Assembly: GCA_028571685.1 (NCBI GenBank)
Contig: CM053143.1
Coordinates: 158,094,329 to 158,158,328 of the forward strand
Length of the DNA stretch: 64,000 nucleotides
Source of the DNA: Heterohyrax brucei
Taxonomy: Eukaryota; Chordata; Mammalia; Hyracoidea; Procaviidae
Direction of reading: 5' to 3'
Part shown: positions 11,392 through 23,095 of the stretch, piece after piece
How positions within the stretch are numbered: the first letter of the stretch is position 1
Layout of the letters: the number at the start of each line of letters is the position of its first letter
Made by a program: the position numbers and the translations under genes
The notes under the pieces: model-generated
Seen by the model: the letters and a program-made list of their open reading frames with translations, nothing else
What the model was told of the DNA's origin: nothing
The model's database searches: none

Positions 11392-14158
11392 TGTGAACAA
11401 GGTAGATTTCTGTACTTGCATGGATCTCTTTGTTTCTTACAGTATTGTTTTGTAATTTTCTTTGCATAATTCTTTTCCATCTCTGGTTGAACATATTCCT
11501 AATGTCTTGGGTAATACCATAAATGTTATTGATTTAATGATTTTCCTTTATGTTCTCTTTGTTGATGTAAAAGAATCCAACTGATTTTTGTTTATCTTAT
11601 GTCTTGATGTTTTGCTGAACTCTACTGTCAGTTCCATTAATTTATTTTTTATGGATTCTTTTGGATTTTCTTTCTATAAGATCATATAATCTGTAAAGAG
11701 ATTCTTTTATTTCTTTACAATTTGAATGCACTTTAGTTCTTTATCTTGCCTGATTGCTCTGGTTAGAATCTAAAGCACAATGTTACATTAAAGTGGTAAC
11801 AAAGAAGATCCTTGTCTAGTTTCCATTCTTGGGGAAAATGCTTTCTGAATCTCTGTATAAAATTATGTTGGCTGTTGGTTTTGTATAAATGTCCTTCATT
11901 ATGTTGAAGAATTTCCCTTCTATTCCTGTTTTGGAAGAGTTTTTAACAGGAATACATGTTGGTCTCTGTTGAATGCCTTTTCTGCATCAGTTGGTAAAAT
12001 CAAGTGGTTCTTGTCTTTTGTTTTATTTGCATGGTTGTTTACATTGATCGATTTCCTAACATTGAACAATTCCTGCTCCTTGTGTATGGAATACCACTTG
12101 GTTATGGTGACACTACTTTTTTTTTGATACACTGCTGAATTTTGTTGAGAATTTTTACATCTGAGTAAAAAGTAATATTGGTCTATAATTTTCCGTTTTT
12201 GTGATACCTTTCACTGGTTTTATATTAGGGATATGCTGGCTTCGTAGACCAATTTTGGGAGTATTCCATTCTTTCTTTTTTTTTTTCTCTTTTTTGTTCT
12301 GAAATACCATTAGTAATAGTGGTGTTAACTCTTCTCTAAAAGTTTGGTACATTTCTCCAGTGAAGCCGTTAGGGCCAGTGCTATTTTTAGTTTAGGAGTT
12401 TTTAAATTATCTTTCCAATCTCTCTTTTTTTGTGAATTTATTTAGTTGTTCTATCTCCTTTTGTGTTAGTTTAGGTAGGTAATGTGTTTTGAGAAATTTT
12501 GAACATTTTCTCTATGTTTTCAAATTTGTTAGAGGACAGTTTTTCATAGTAGTCTGTTACGATTTTTTTTTTTTTTTTTTCCATTTGGGTCTGTTGTGAT
12601 ATCACCCAACTCATTTCATATTATTTATTTCCTTCCTTTCCCGTTTTTCTTTTGTCACTTTCGCCGATGGTTTATCAGTTTTATTGACCTTCTTAAGAAC
12701 CAGCCTTTTGTCTTTTCAACTGTTTCAGTTGTTTTTCTATTCTCTAATTCATTTACTTCTGTTCTAAATTCTTTTGTTTGCTCTTTTCAGGTTGTCTGGG
12801 GGCTTGTTATAGCTTTCTATCTACTTTTTCAAATGATGAGGTTAAAGTTTTGCTTTGTGCCTTTTCTTCTTTCTGTATATGTACATTTACTGAGCCAAAC
12901 TGACCTCTGAACACTGCTTCTGCTGTGTCCCAAAGGTTCTGGTAGGTTGTGTTTTCATTCTCATTTGGTTCAGTGAATTTCTTTATTTCATCATTCATTT
13001 CTTCTGTAACCCAGTAGATTTTCAGCAAGGTGCTATTGTGTTATTCTGCCTCCATATGTTTGATTTTTTTTTTTTTTTTTGTTGTTGTTCCTTGCTTTTC
13101 TGTTATTGATTTACACTTTTATAACTTTATGGTCTGAAAATATATTTTGTAATATTTTGATGCTTTGAATTTGGGGACAGCTTCCTTTATGGCCTAATAT
13201 GGTCTTTTCTGAAGAGATATTGTGTGTGCATTGGTTGATTTTGGATGCAGTGTTCTGTATATGCCTATAAGATCAAGTTGGTCAACTGTGGCATTTAGAT
13301 CTTCTGAGTTTTTACTGAGCTTTTCTTGTGGATGTTCTGTCCTCCATTGAAAGTGGTGTATTGAAGTTTCCTACTGTTATTGTAGAGCTGTCTATTTTGT
13401 TTCCAAAGCAGTTAGAGTTTGTTTTGTGCATTTTGGAGGCCCGTTGTTGGCTGGGTAAATACTTAGCTATAGTTATGTGCTCTTGGTGTATTGACCTTCT
13501 AGTCATTTATACAGTGTCCTTCCTTGTCCAGTTGTTGGATTTTACTTAAAATCTATGTTATCAGAAATTAATATTGCCATATATTCTCCTTTATGAACCT
13601 TGTTTGCTTGATATACTTTTTGTATTCTTTAAGTTTTTGTTTGTTCCTGTTCTTAAGTCAAAGGTGTGTCTCCTATAGGTAACGCATAGATGGATCTTAT
13701 TTTTCATTATACAATCTTCCACTCTCTTTCTCTTTGTTGGTACATTTAACCCGTTTACATTCAGGGTAAAGTTTGATAAGTATGAGTTTGGTGTTGTCAT
13801 TTTGATGTCTTTTATTAAATGTATATAATTTCTTTGTTCCATTTAATTATCTGTGTTGGATCATTTTTCTTAATGTGTCTCCTTTTCATGTTTTTCATTG
13901 TTGGTTTGGTATTGCTGAGACTTTTTGTTTCTTCTTATTTTTTTTTTATTTTGATGTATAAGAGTGTTAATTCCTTTTTGATTACCTTAACATTTACCCC
14001 ATCTTTCTAAATTTAAACCAGTCTTTAAGTTTTTTGTACTGCCTTGACTTCCTTTCTGTATGAAAGATCTTTGACTATATTTTTTTAATTTCCCATTTTT
14101 TTGTCATAATAATGTTATCTTTTAAATAATGACATATCTGTTTCACTGTTTTCAGTGT

Positions 14159-14530
14159 CTAGCCTTTGATTTTGTGTGTATGTGTGTGGGGTTTCCTTAT
14201 CTGGGTTGATATTGGTTGCTCTTTTCCACATTTTGGTCTTGGTTTATTATTTGATGTTACTGCTTTACTAAGTGAAGGATTCCCTTGCAATTCCAGTGCG
14301 GTTGTTACGAAGTCCCTAAACTTCTGTTTGTCTGTAAATGTTCTGATTTTGCCATCATACTTGAGAGACAGTTTTGCTGGATATATAATTCTTCGCCAGC
14401 AATTATTTTCCTTCAAGGCTTTGTATATGTCATCCCATTGCCTTCTGGTCTGAATGGTTTCTGCTGAATAGTCCAAGCTTAGTCCTATCGATTCCCCTTG
14501 TAGATCCTTTTTTTGTTTATCCACAGCCAC
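14159..14530 (-). pseudogene. LINE-1 ORF1 C-terminal domain relic
   Basis: A 123-codon open stretch contains IYPAKLSLKYDGKIRTFTDKQ, matching the ORF1p C-terminal nucleic-acid-binding domain of the other L1 here (IYPAKLCFKYENELKTFPDKQ at about 47.92-47.99 kb). Upstream homology continues to about 14,880 but is broken. The coiled-coil half of ORF1 is missing because the element is 5' truncated. Confidence 0.83.
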
Positions 14531-14880
14531 TATAAAGTTGTCTCCTCGTGTTTAGTTTTGGCAAGTTTGATTGTAATATGCCTTGGTGTCTTTGGGATCT
14601 ACCTTGTGTAGAGTTATATGAGTATCTTGGATAGCTATCTTCTCACCTTTCATGATATCAGGTTAGTTTTTTGTCAAGAAATCTTTGATAATTCTCTCTG
14701 TATTTTCTGCTGTTCCACCCTCTCCTGTTGTGGTGCTCCAATCACTTGTAGATTATTCCTTGTGATAGAGTTATACACACTTTTTAGTATTTCTTTCTAT
14801 TTTAAAATTCTTTTATCTGATTTTTCCTCAAATATGTTGGTGCCATGTATTAATCTTCAGTCTCCCTAACTCAGCCTTCC

Positions 14881-15606
14881 ATTGTCTCAGTGGAAGCTGT
14901 GTCCGTTTATGCCTGATTCTAGGTGAAGGAATTTTCTCTGACCTGAATTTCCAGCTTGGGAGTATGCATCTATATTTTCCTCCCTTCTCCCACTTAGTTA
15001 AATTGTTCCCACTCTGAGTTTAGGAGAATGTGTAAGGACATACATAAAGAGTCCTACTCTTAGCTCAGATGATGATATTAGACTCTGGAATGCGGTGCAG
15101 TACGGAGAAGGGACTGGGGAAGACAGGAAAAGATAGAGATATTTATCCTGGATAAGGGATTTAGATTTGTTATGGTAGGTTAGACACAAGCCACTTAGCT
15201 TTTGTTAATGAAGTACAGCTTTTCAGTGGTTCTGGAAGAGTATGTGTACGCTCCATTGCTTTTCTCTCTCTCACTAAGGAGGATGCCCTCTGACTGCCCC
15301 TGCCACTGCTCCTTTCACCACTCTGGCTCCAAGTAATTCCTAATGAGTTAGATCTGGCTGGTCCTAGGCACTTCTGGACCTACTCTTCCTACTCTGTCAC
15401 TCAGTTCAGTTTCTTAACTTTCCTTTTAATGTTCAGGGCCCCTATAAAATCGTATACAATTGATTCATTTACTCTTTAAGTCTTTGTTGTTATAGCGATC
15501 ACAAGAAGCATTGGACTACCCTGCTTTCTTAGCCCTGCCTCAGGACATGAATTTCTTATTGTGAATCCTTATCATGTAAGAAGTAGTTAAATGTGAGGTT
15601 ACTTAT
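14881..15606. other. Unassigned sequence between L1 and LTR
   Basis: About 0.7 kb in which I recognise no repeat, open frame or RNA. It could be flanking sequence of the L1 insertion. Confidence 0.4.
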
Positions 15607-16134
15607 TGTGGTAACTAGCCTGTAAATTGACCTCTAACAATCATCCCTGTGTCCTGGTATTCACAATCTCATATACACCCCTTGCACACTCTATCTGGGT
15701 TAATCTGCGTGATCAATAGCATTCAGTCAAAGTGAATGTTATGGCTCTTCTGAGATTAGCTCATAAAAGACACTACATTTGCTTAGCCACTTGATCTGTG
15801 TCTCAAATCACTGGCTCTGAGGAAAGCCAACGGCATGTCCTAAAGGACAACATCATAGAGAGGCTCATATTACAAAGGAATTGAAGATGCCAAAAGCTGT
15901 GTGAGAGAGTCATTCTATAAGTGGAACTCTCAGTCTTTAGTACACTTTCAGAACACTGTATTTCTGGTCAATATATCTCTATTACCATCTCGTGAAAAGC
16001 CTGAGTCAGAACCATCCAGGTAAGTCACATTTGAATTTCTGACACACAGAATCTGTGAAAAATAGATGTTTGTTGCTTTATGTCACTATAATTTCTATGG
16101 TTATTTGTTATGCAATAATACTAAACTGACACAG
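15607..16134 (+). mobile_element. MLT1-like LTR (ERVL-MaLR)
   Basis: Starts TG and ends CA. Diagnostic MLT1 blocks are present: 'gtcctggtattcac' near 15,651, 'tctgagattagctcataaaa' near 15,748, 'gacacacagaatctgtga' near 16,040 and the 3' end 'tttgttatgcaataatac' near 16,107. 528 bp is close to usual length for this family. LTR promoters are long decayed. Confidence 0.8.
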
Positions 16135-17340
16135 ATTATAGTACCTGGAAATGAGTACTGGCATAAAAAAATCATAAATGTGGAAGTGGCTTTGGAAGTG
16201 GCCATAGGTAAAGGCTGTTAGAACTGTGTAAATCATACTAGACAAAGGGAATTTTGCCTTGAACAAACTGCTGTTAAATATCTGAACACTGAGGAGGCCA
16301 ACAGCAAGGGATAAAGGGAATTCAGGAATATGTTATTGAAAACTGGACAAAGGAAGATCCTTGTCACGTAGCAACTGAAGTCAATACCTCTTTCCTCACT
16401 CCCACTCACCCCCCTCCCAGCAAAATGGAGAGTAGAAATGTATTAAGGAGTTGGATGACTTTGTGTTCATAAAATTTTAAGACTGAATATTGCAGTTGCC
16501 TTCTAGTTTCTTCTCCTTATAAGAAAATACTAAAGGAAAGGGTTATATTAAAGGAAAAAAAAATCAACATGAAGGATTAAATACTGGATGAGTCTGAAAA
16601 TTCCTACTCTGTATAGATGATAAATGATGTTAAATTTAAGAAATAGTGTCTGAGCAAAGATCAATTCAGGGTACTTCCAATAAGGTATGGTTCAAAAGCA
16701 AAACTAAAAGTGTAATCACAAAATTTTTTGTTAAATTCTCAGGAAGATTAAAGACAATATCTAATTACTGTTAAGTCAGGGGGGTAAAATCATTTAAAAT
16801 GTTTAAGGTATGCTTCATAGAGCCTCTCAGTCAAATAATAGAACTTCTAAGAAACATAAGGACATTATCCGTCTGCCAGCTTATCAAAAGCAAAACTCAT
16901 AGCGATGGTTATTTCAAAGAGATATGTGGATGTGGTTTTTGCCTAGTCAAGGATATTTCAGTAATACTCACAGGAGACCCAGGATTGTTATAAAATAATT
17001 TAGATGTAAAAGCTGTGTCAATCTGAGCTAAAACAGAGACAGAAATACACAATGAAAAGGAATCCTAAAAGTCTACTGGTAGGAGGCAGGCTGAGAGAAG
17101 GCTTGAGCCGAAACAGTGAGCTACCACGCACAAAAAAGGAAAGATGACTCAAAGGTCAGAACTAAGAGCATGGAGAGTGGGACCAAGAGTCAAGAGTCCT
17201 GGACAGTCATTTAAAGGCAGTTGTAGAGCTGAATCCTTTAAAAGATACTTCTAAGATTTGCTCCGCTGGATTTCTTAATCACTTTGGACTGTGACTCTCT
17301 TGTGTGCTTTCAGTTTTGAACAATAATATTCAGTCATTAT
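16135..17340 (+). mobile_element. MaLR internal sequence remnant
   Basis: Directly follows the LTR. Blocks such as 'tggaagtggctttggaa', 'tgccttgaacaaactg', 'atgttattgaaaactgg' and 'tttggactgtgactctc' are those of MLT1/MST internal sequence, a non-coding retrovirus-like body. No gag or pol frame is present, as expected for MaLR elements. Confidence 0.7.
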
Positions 17341-17423
17341 TTCATATCTGCCCCACTTTATACATTGGCAACATGTGGAGTTGATAACATGTCTCTTTAG
17401 TTTACACAGCTATTTTTGCTGTA

Positions 17424-17590
17424 AGGCACTGTCAAGTTGGTTTCACCTGATAATGACCCTGTCTACAATAGGGTGAAACACAGCCTGCGTCATCCTCACA
17501 ACCTTCACCATGCCTGAGCCCACTCTTGGAGTCACTGTGTCAATCCATTTCACTGAGGGTCTTTTGCTCTGACGCTTTACCACACGATGA
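17424..17590 (-). mobile_element. RTE 3'-end fragment
   Basis: Minus-strand RTE terminus: 'catcctcacaacctt', 'gcctgagccca' and 'gtgtcaatccatttcac' occur in the order seen at 36.8-37.0 kb. It lies inside the MaLR-derived region, so it probably inserted into it. Confidence 0.72.
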
Positions 17591-17689
17591 TAAACAGAGA
17601 AAAACTCTGTTCAACTTGCTGAACTTACTGAGCTTTATCCATACCTCAACCTGATTTAGGTTATGAGATCCTTTACTATGAGCTGTTAA

Positions 17690-17985
17690 TGGGGGAATTG
17701 GGATGGGATAAGAGTCTTTTGAATATGAGAAGGACATGAGTAATTGGGAGATAGAACTCAGACTTGTAGCAAGTTCCCACCGCCTGGTATCCATACGCTT
17801 CTGTAGTTTCCTCGGGCATTCTGACAAGCTTGGTCCATGTCAGCATGGTAATATGGCAAAGTGATGTTATGCCGCTACTAAGATTATGTAATAAAAGACA
17901 TTGTGGCTTACTTTGTTGGCCAAATACTTTTGTCTCTTGATTCACTAACTTTGTGGGAAGCAAACATCCTTATGTGGAGTAAAGG
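17690..17985 (+). mobile_element. MLT1-like LTR, 5' part (interrupted)
   Basis: Blocks 'agacttgtagcaagttccc', 'cacgcctggtatcca'-like near 17,780, 'gtagtttcctcgggc' and 'aagattatgtaataaaagac' fit an MLT1-family LTR. The LTR 3' end does not follow here; it appears about 0.8 kb further right, with another LTR-like sequence in between. It could be the 3' LTR of the element starting at 15,607 or a separate insertion; the two LTRs look rather diverged. Confidence 0.6.
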
Positions 17986-18764
17986 ACTTTGTTTTAACCT
18001 AAATCAGATGGCTTTTTCCTTGGATCTGGAGTAATAACAATCAGAGTAGTTGGGGTACCTTGGTCTGGAACTTCCAGAGTATATCTGGCGATTTGTATTG
18101 GGGGCTGACCGTTGGTCAGACAATAAAAGACTCAGCTGGGAGCCTGATATCAACTAGCCTCATGAAGCATGATTTAACCTACTATGCAGCATAGGCCAGT
18201 AAAACCACTGCAAACAGAAGATCGAAAAGCTTCCTAGTTAATGAGAATATTTGTTCACAGGACAGAATGCCATTTGGAGCATGGAAGCAAAATACTCTTA
18301 CATCTCTGTACATATGTCTTTCTTTATACTCTTTTTGGTTATAATAAATCTGTAGCAACAAGTATTGTATATATTCTATGAGTTCTGTAAGTCATTCCAG
18401 TGGATTATCAAATTCAAATTATCAGAGGGAACCAGAATGTTGGAAGGAAAGCGTATTATCATTTGGATTTCTGATCTTGCATCTGGTATCCTGAAAGGGT
18501 AGGGAAAACCTAGTCTTGAACTGGTGGTCAGCTCATCAGATGGCTGAGGTGTCTCGTGGACACTCCAAACTTGTGGCTGGCATCTGCTCATTTGGCATCC
18601 GAAGGTCAGTTTCTTTTTCACTGGTGAGCGCTCATGTGACAGCACATAGGTAGCTAGTGTCAAAGAGGACTGAAGGGGAGGCCAGCCACAAAAGTAAAGA
18701 AATGGGACTGGAAAGATTGGATCAGTGTCACATTTTGCAAATTAAATACATGCTGATCTTCACT
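17986..18764 (+). mobile_element. ERVL-type LTR-like insertion
   Basis: About 0.78 kb separates two halves of an MLT1-like LTR. Near 18,340-18,410 'ataataaatctgtag' and 'gagttctgtaagtcattcc' resemble the R/U5 part of ERVL LTRs, with a polyadenylation-like AATAAA. Boundaries and subfamily are uncertain. A 95-codon minus-strand frame at 18,376-18,663 is not supported as a gene. Confidence 0.4.
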
Positions 18765-19063
18765 GTACACCATGTCTTGATGACTCTCTGTGGAGAAGCT
18801 CATGTATTAAGAAGCTGAAGACAGTGAGCAACTATGTACATGAGCCATCTTGCAAATATTTCATTGTCCCCACCAAGCAGTCAAATAACTGAAGGACTGA
18901 GCCATGTCCTGACTACAATCTTGTGAAGGGCTGTAAGCCACAGCAGCTAAGATAAAGCACTCCTGAATGTCTGATCCACAAAGATGAGATAATAAATATA
19001 CTTAGTTTGTTGAAACGTCCTAATTTTGAGTTATTTGTTATTTAGCCACAGATAACTAATATA
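18765..19063 (+). mobile_element. MLT1-like LTR, 3' part
   Basis: 'catgtcttgatgactctct', 'gagccatcttgcaaat', 'ccacaaagatgagataataa' and 'agccacagataactaata' are the second half of an MLT1-type LTR, continuing the piece ending near 17,985. Confidence 0.65.
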
Positions 19064-19600
19064 TCTAAGCAATGCATGTGGAAAGACAAGACTTTTAGAG
19101 CTGATTAATGGACTATTTAAGCATTTTTACAGATTAGGAAGATGAGCAAATGAAAATGAAAAGGATTTATGAAAACGGATATTCAAGAATCAGACAAAAG
19201 TGTGTAATGGAGGCTAAACACATGTTTACCTGTTTATTTGGAAGTGGTGAAAACTGGAATGATCAACTGATGGAAGCCCAGTTTTTGCATTATTCTGAAT
19301 CTCCACATAAAAAAGCAACCACACAGAAAAAATAAAACATTCAAGGACATTAGCCAGTTATCGTAATTGCTGTCAGTAAGTTGTACAACTCTAAGAGTAT
19401 GAACTGGAAACAGTTGTGTGATAGATATATTTATAACAAACTAAAAAAAAAAAATGAAAATGAAAAAACCTCACTGCTGAGGCTGCTTGTATGTAACCAA
19501 AAACTTTATGGAATATAGTTCTGAGGTTTAGGTTTGTGGTTTCGTATGACAACCCAGTTCATTGGATTAATAGCATGTTTATTGCTTCTGTTCTATATCC
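19064..19600. other. Unassigned sequence
   Basis: Contains a 61-codon frame at 19,150-19,335 without recognisable motifs. No repeat recognised. Confidence 0.4.
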
Positions 19601-19755
19601 AGGAGCACTGGTGGTACAGTGGTTATGAATACGGCTTCTAACCCAAAGGCCGGAAGTTCAAATTCACCAACAAATCCTTGGTAGCTTTAGGGGACAGTTC
19701 TACTACCCTATAAGGTTGCTACGAGTTGGAGTTGACTAGATGTCAATGGGTTTAG
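19601..19755 (+). repeat. AfroSINE, near full length
   Basis: Pol III box regions 'ggtacagtggttatgaat' and 'ggaagttcaaattcacc', body 'aatccttggtagcttta', tail 'ttgctacgagttggagttga' followed by a T/G-rich end. Diverged but complete. Confidence 0.88.
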
Positions 19756-19774
19756 TTTTTTTGTTTGTTTCTAT

Positions 19775-20463
19775 CTCCTAGTTTAGTTTTGTAGTGCCTG
19801 GGGTATAAAAAGCTTGAAATCAGCCATCCAAGACACCATGATTTCCCTAGTTTCTCCTGAAGCAACAGAGGAAGAAGAAGCACCAAAGAAAGAGAAGGAT
19901 ATAGAATGTGTGGCTGGCTTCCAAGAACTGCCTTCTTTGCTGAAGGAACAGAACTGGAGATCCCTTACTAAGATAACTGATAAATGAACATTTTGATTGA
20001 AGATTCTAGGCAGCAAGATTTATCAAAAGGGCAAAAATGTGAAGTAGAATTTCAAATTCTCGTCAACTCCAGATTTTCTGGAACCATAAACATTGGATGA
20101 ACTTCTGAAACTACTGCCTTGAGATAACCTTTTAGCCTTAAACCAAAACTAGCTCTTGAAGTCTTCTTCAAACCAGACAATAGTTAAGCTTAACTATTAA
20201 AATTTTAAAGTCTGTTGTGAGCATTCTGTTCTTTGGAAAAGTATCTACTTAGAGTCAAATTTATAGTAGCTGCATGAAGGATTAGAAAGGAATCTTAAGC
20301 ATAGTGAACTTATATTGGTGGTGTAAGAAAGAGAACAAGAGGATGAAAATAGTTGCATAACTTGAAGAATGTATTCAGTATCACTAAATAGTACATGTAG
20401 AAACTGGAATTTGTGTGTGTTCTGCTATCTATACTCTCAACAAAATAAAAATAAAAATAAACC
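19775..20463 (+). mobile_element. Unclassified unit with A-rich tail (candidate retroposon)
   Basis: A roughly 0.69 kb unit with a TATA-like 'ggtataaaaag' at its left part, an ATG-initiated short frame from about 19,839 that starts MISLVSPEATEEEEAPKKEK and runs to a stop near 19,985, and an A-rich 3' tract of 'aaaataaaaataa' type at 20,444-20,462. It lies between a SINE and an RTE end. The right part resembles a sequence I believe is repeated in paenungulate genomes, but I cannot name the family. It could be a processed pseudogene, an LTR-like or a LINE 3' end. Confidence 0.4.
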
Positions 20464-20498
20464 TAGGTGACTCTTTCCTTTCAATCCTAATGGACAAG

Positions 20499-20785
20499 TT
20501 GTTGTTGTGATTGTCTGTAGGTGCCATTGAGTCTGTTTCAATTCGTAGTGACCCCGAGTACAACAGAACTAAGCACTGCCAAGTCTTGCTCCATTCTCGC
20601 AATAATTGCTACGTATAAGCTCAGTGTTGCAGCCACGTTATCAGTACATCTCATTGACAGTCATCTTCTTTTTGGTAACCACCTCCTTTACCTAGCAAGT
20701 GTCCTTTTCCAGGGATTGGTTCTTCCTGCTAATGTGTCCAAAGTACACAAAGCAAATTCTTGCCATCTTTGCTTTAGAAGTGGGT
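20499..20785 (-). mobile_element. RTE 3'-end fragment
   Basis: Minus-strand RTE terminus with 'ttgttgttgtgattgtctg', 'gtgccattgagtctg', 'gtacaacagaactaag' and 'ccagggattggttcttcctg'. Homologous in order to 24.02-24.3 and 36.8-37.1 kb. The 88-codon plus frame across it is accidental. Confidence 0.85.
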
Positions 20786-21227
20786 GAGGATAAACCACTT
20801 TAATAGTGTCCTGGTGAGAGACGAAAGTCTGAAAAGCTGTATCTGAAACACCAGAAGCCCTGCTAGTCTTCTCACAGACAGCTCTCCCACAAACATTTGC
20901 TGTGATAAGCTCAGCTCTAGGAAAAGAGGAACCACCTTTCCTGCAACTTGAAACTAATGCTCATTTTTGAGTCTGTAATTTTGCTAATGCCAATAAGAGA
21001 ACAGTATGGAACTCTCTAAACTTACTAACATCAACAAGGAAACTGTATGGAAATTCTTTTGTCTTCTTCTACGCAAAAGATATAAAAGTAAAGGAACAAA
21101 AGAGATCCAGGAGTTTGGCCATTTGGGGACACTATCCACCATCGTTCCACCAGCTGAAATAAGTGCGCTTCCTCTAATAATCATTGGTATTCAAGTGATT
21201 TCTGCCCTCCGGACCTTGCTTGTCTTT
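20786..21227. other. Unassigned sequence
   Basis: Overlapping 66-85 codon frames on both strands near 21.0-21.26 kb have no recognisable motif. No repeat assigned. Confidence 0.4.
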
Positions 21228-21510
21228 TCTTGCAACACTAGGACTGCTGTAACAAAATGCTAGAAACTATGTGGCCTAAAACAAAGAAATTTCTTGTCTC
21301 ACTGTTCTCAAAACCGGAAATCCAAATGTCAAGCCTAACTAGCAAAATTTCTTTTTGTTTTTTTTCTCTCCCCACCTTGTGATAACTCTGTAAGATCTCT
21401 GGCTTGTAGCAGCGTGTATCTGTTCTCTGTCTTTGTCTTCACATTTCCCTCTTATCCCTGTATAACTTTGTCTCTCTGTCTCTTCTACTATTCTGTCTGC
21501 ATTATATTTT
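21228..21510 (-). mobile_element. Possible old MaLR-like LTR remnant
   Basis: 'ggactgctgtaacaaaatg', 'gtggcctaaaacaaagaaat', 'cttgtctcactgttctc' and a later 'tgtctttgtcttcaca' resemble the reverse complement of an old MaLR-type LTR. Decayed; boundaries approximate. Confidence 0.4.
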
Positions 21511-21626
21511 AACAATATAAAGGTTTAAAGAGAGTGGATGATTATATATGTGAAATTTGCTTGTAAGTTTAATAATATAAGAACAGAAAAATTAACTAGA
21601 TTTAATGATGTGTAATTTATCACTCA

Positions 21627-21770
21627 GGAAAATCGCATAGTGGTTAAGTGCTACAGCTACTAACCAAAAGATCGTCAGTTCAAACATGCCGGGTGCTCCT
21701 TGTAAACTATGGCAGAGGTCTATTCTGTCCTATAGGGTTACTATAAGTTGGAATCAACTGGATGGCAGTA
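21627..21770 (+). repeat. AfroSINE
   Basis: 'catagtggttaagtgctac' (A-box region), 'cgtcagttcaaacatgcc' (B-box region) and tail 'actataagttggaatcaac' are in order. Slightly internally shortened body. Confidence 0.87.
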
Positions 21771-22706
21771 GAATTCATTTTTGTTTTTCTTTTTTAATTT
21801 ATCACTATTCAAAATTTTAAGTTCATTTACTTTTAGAAACACTTTAATTATTAAAAAAATAATGTGTTTGTATACTTTATTATTGTAAAAATAAACCTAA
21901 GATCACAGAATTACAAACCTTAAATCTGATACATTGTCGTAAACATATTTTCTATAAAAGTCTACATGCCTTTATTAATTTTCATAAAATTTATGAGCAT
22001 CTTTAAAATCCACTTAAAACAAAGATCCATATGAATTTACTTTTTTACATAAATGACTAATTTAGTTAGCAGTATTACTTTATTAAATAAATGACAAAGT
22101 ATGTAAAAGAGATACATACGAAAGAGTAAGTAGGTTCTTAGCTGTTGTCATAAAAGATAAATGTCGGATAACAAGATATTTGACACATAATAAGTCCACA
22201 AACTACATCATTACAGGAACAAAATGACTGTGCAGTTTTAGTATGTGTACATTAAGAAAAATTGATATGAAACAGAAGACCATCTCTTGCCTTTGAGAAA
22301 ACAGATGATTATTGTTAGCACAGAACCCATTTTCTCCTTAGTTTCTCTATAGCTTATGGGTATAGCAACCAATTGCTATAATCTTTATAGCACGTAACTC
22401 TCTGGGCAATAATCACAAGTTTCTCTAATGATCAAGTGCATATTCCTCAACAGAGTAAGAAAGAGTGTCTCCTATAGAACACATTTCCTTTATGTTGGTT
22501 AGAGAAGATTGAAATTCATTTCAAAAGTGATAAAAATGTTACTGAGTGTTAAAAAGATTTCATTAACAGAACACAAAATTTATCATCCGTCCTGTATTGT
22601 GATTTTGTTTCATAAAAGCCAGGATATGAATGCACTCCTTGGAATCATGATGCACACAACTTTTCCACTCCCCTGGAGCCCTGAAATATTTTGTGCTGTG
22701 GTCTTC
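21771..22706. other. Repeat-poor AT-rich sequence
   Basis: About 0.94 kb without a recognised repeat or supported gene. A 102-codon frame starting at 22,509 runs into the adjacent RTE fragment and is not credible as a gene. Confidence 0.45.
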
Positions 22707-23095
22707 CAGTGCATCAGGCAAATCTGCTGCAAAAGGCATCATTTAAGTATTACAAACAGAAATGTTGCTTTGACAACTAAGGTGTACTTGACCCAAGCCA
22801 TAAACTATTTTCAGTAGCTTCATATGCATGTGGAAGCTGGAGAGTGAAAAAAGAAGACCAAAGAATTGATACAGTGGAACTACTGTGTTTGTAAAAAAAA
22901 TGTTGAATCTAACATGGGCAGCAGAAGAACAAACAAGTCTATCTTGCAGGAGGTACAGCCAGAATGCTTCTTAGCAGCCAGAACAGTGTCACTTCATCTT
23001 ATTTTCTCTGGACACATCATCAGAAAAAAACAATTCCCTCATGCTTAATAGAGAGTTAGAGTAATAGAAGGAGGTCTTCAACAAGATAGAATGAC
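22707..23095 (+). mobile_element. RTE 3' fragment
   Basis: 'caaatctgctgcaaaagg', 'cttgacccaagccat', 'tatgcatgtggaagctgg', 'agccagaatgcttcttagc' and 'gtcttcaacaag' follow the RTE 3' order. The last ~130 bases of the terminus are absent here; a terminus piece occurs at 23.74 kb after a SINE, and could belong to the same insertion. Confidence 0.85.

Larger units (their letters stand above)
9436..13842 (-). pseudogene. LINE-1 ORF2 relic (endonuclease and RT)
   Basis: The N-terminus near 13,806 on the minus strand reads MTTPNSYLSNFTLNVNGLNVP, the start of L1 ORF2p with the asparagine of the endonuclease motif preserved in LNVNGLN. The conserved QETHL block that should follow is disrupted (CVTYRRHTF). 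Near 12.0 kb the RT motif A region reads [10 protein letters not shown], close to SIDAEKAFD. Near 9.6 kb the C-terminal LWYTHTTEYYLIIKNN block matches the L1 C-terminus. Reading frame is broken many times and split by mariner. Confidence 0.85.
8634..14880 (-). mobile_element. LINE-1, 5'-truncated, minus strand, split by mariner
   Basis: Read on the minus strand, this is an L1 from mid-ORF1 (about 14.88 kb) through ORF2 to the 3' UTR (about 8.64-9.43 kb). The 3' UTR contains 'agatgccactcac' and 'ctagttcttctgg' blocks; a similar fragment lies at 36.2-36.56 kb. An A run at about 9,164-9,180 replaces part of the 3' UTR. No poly(A) tail is seen at the 3' junction with the RTE, so the end is probably truncated. 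A mariner element interrupts ORF2 at 10,838-11,391. Many stops and frameshifts: inactive. Confidence 0.9.

Noticed and set aside
18376-18663. 95-codon minus-strand frame as a possible gene
   Set aside because: It lies inside LTR-like sequence and has no recognisable motif.
20521-20787. 88-codon frame as a gene
   Set aside because: It is the antisense of an RTE 3' end.
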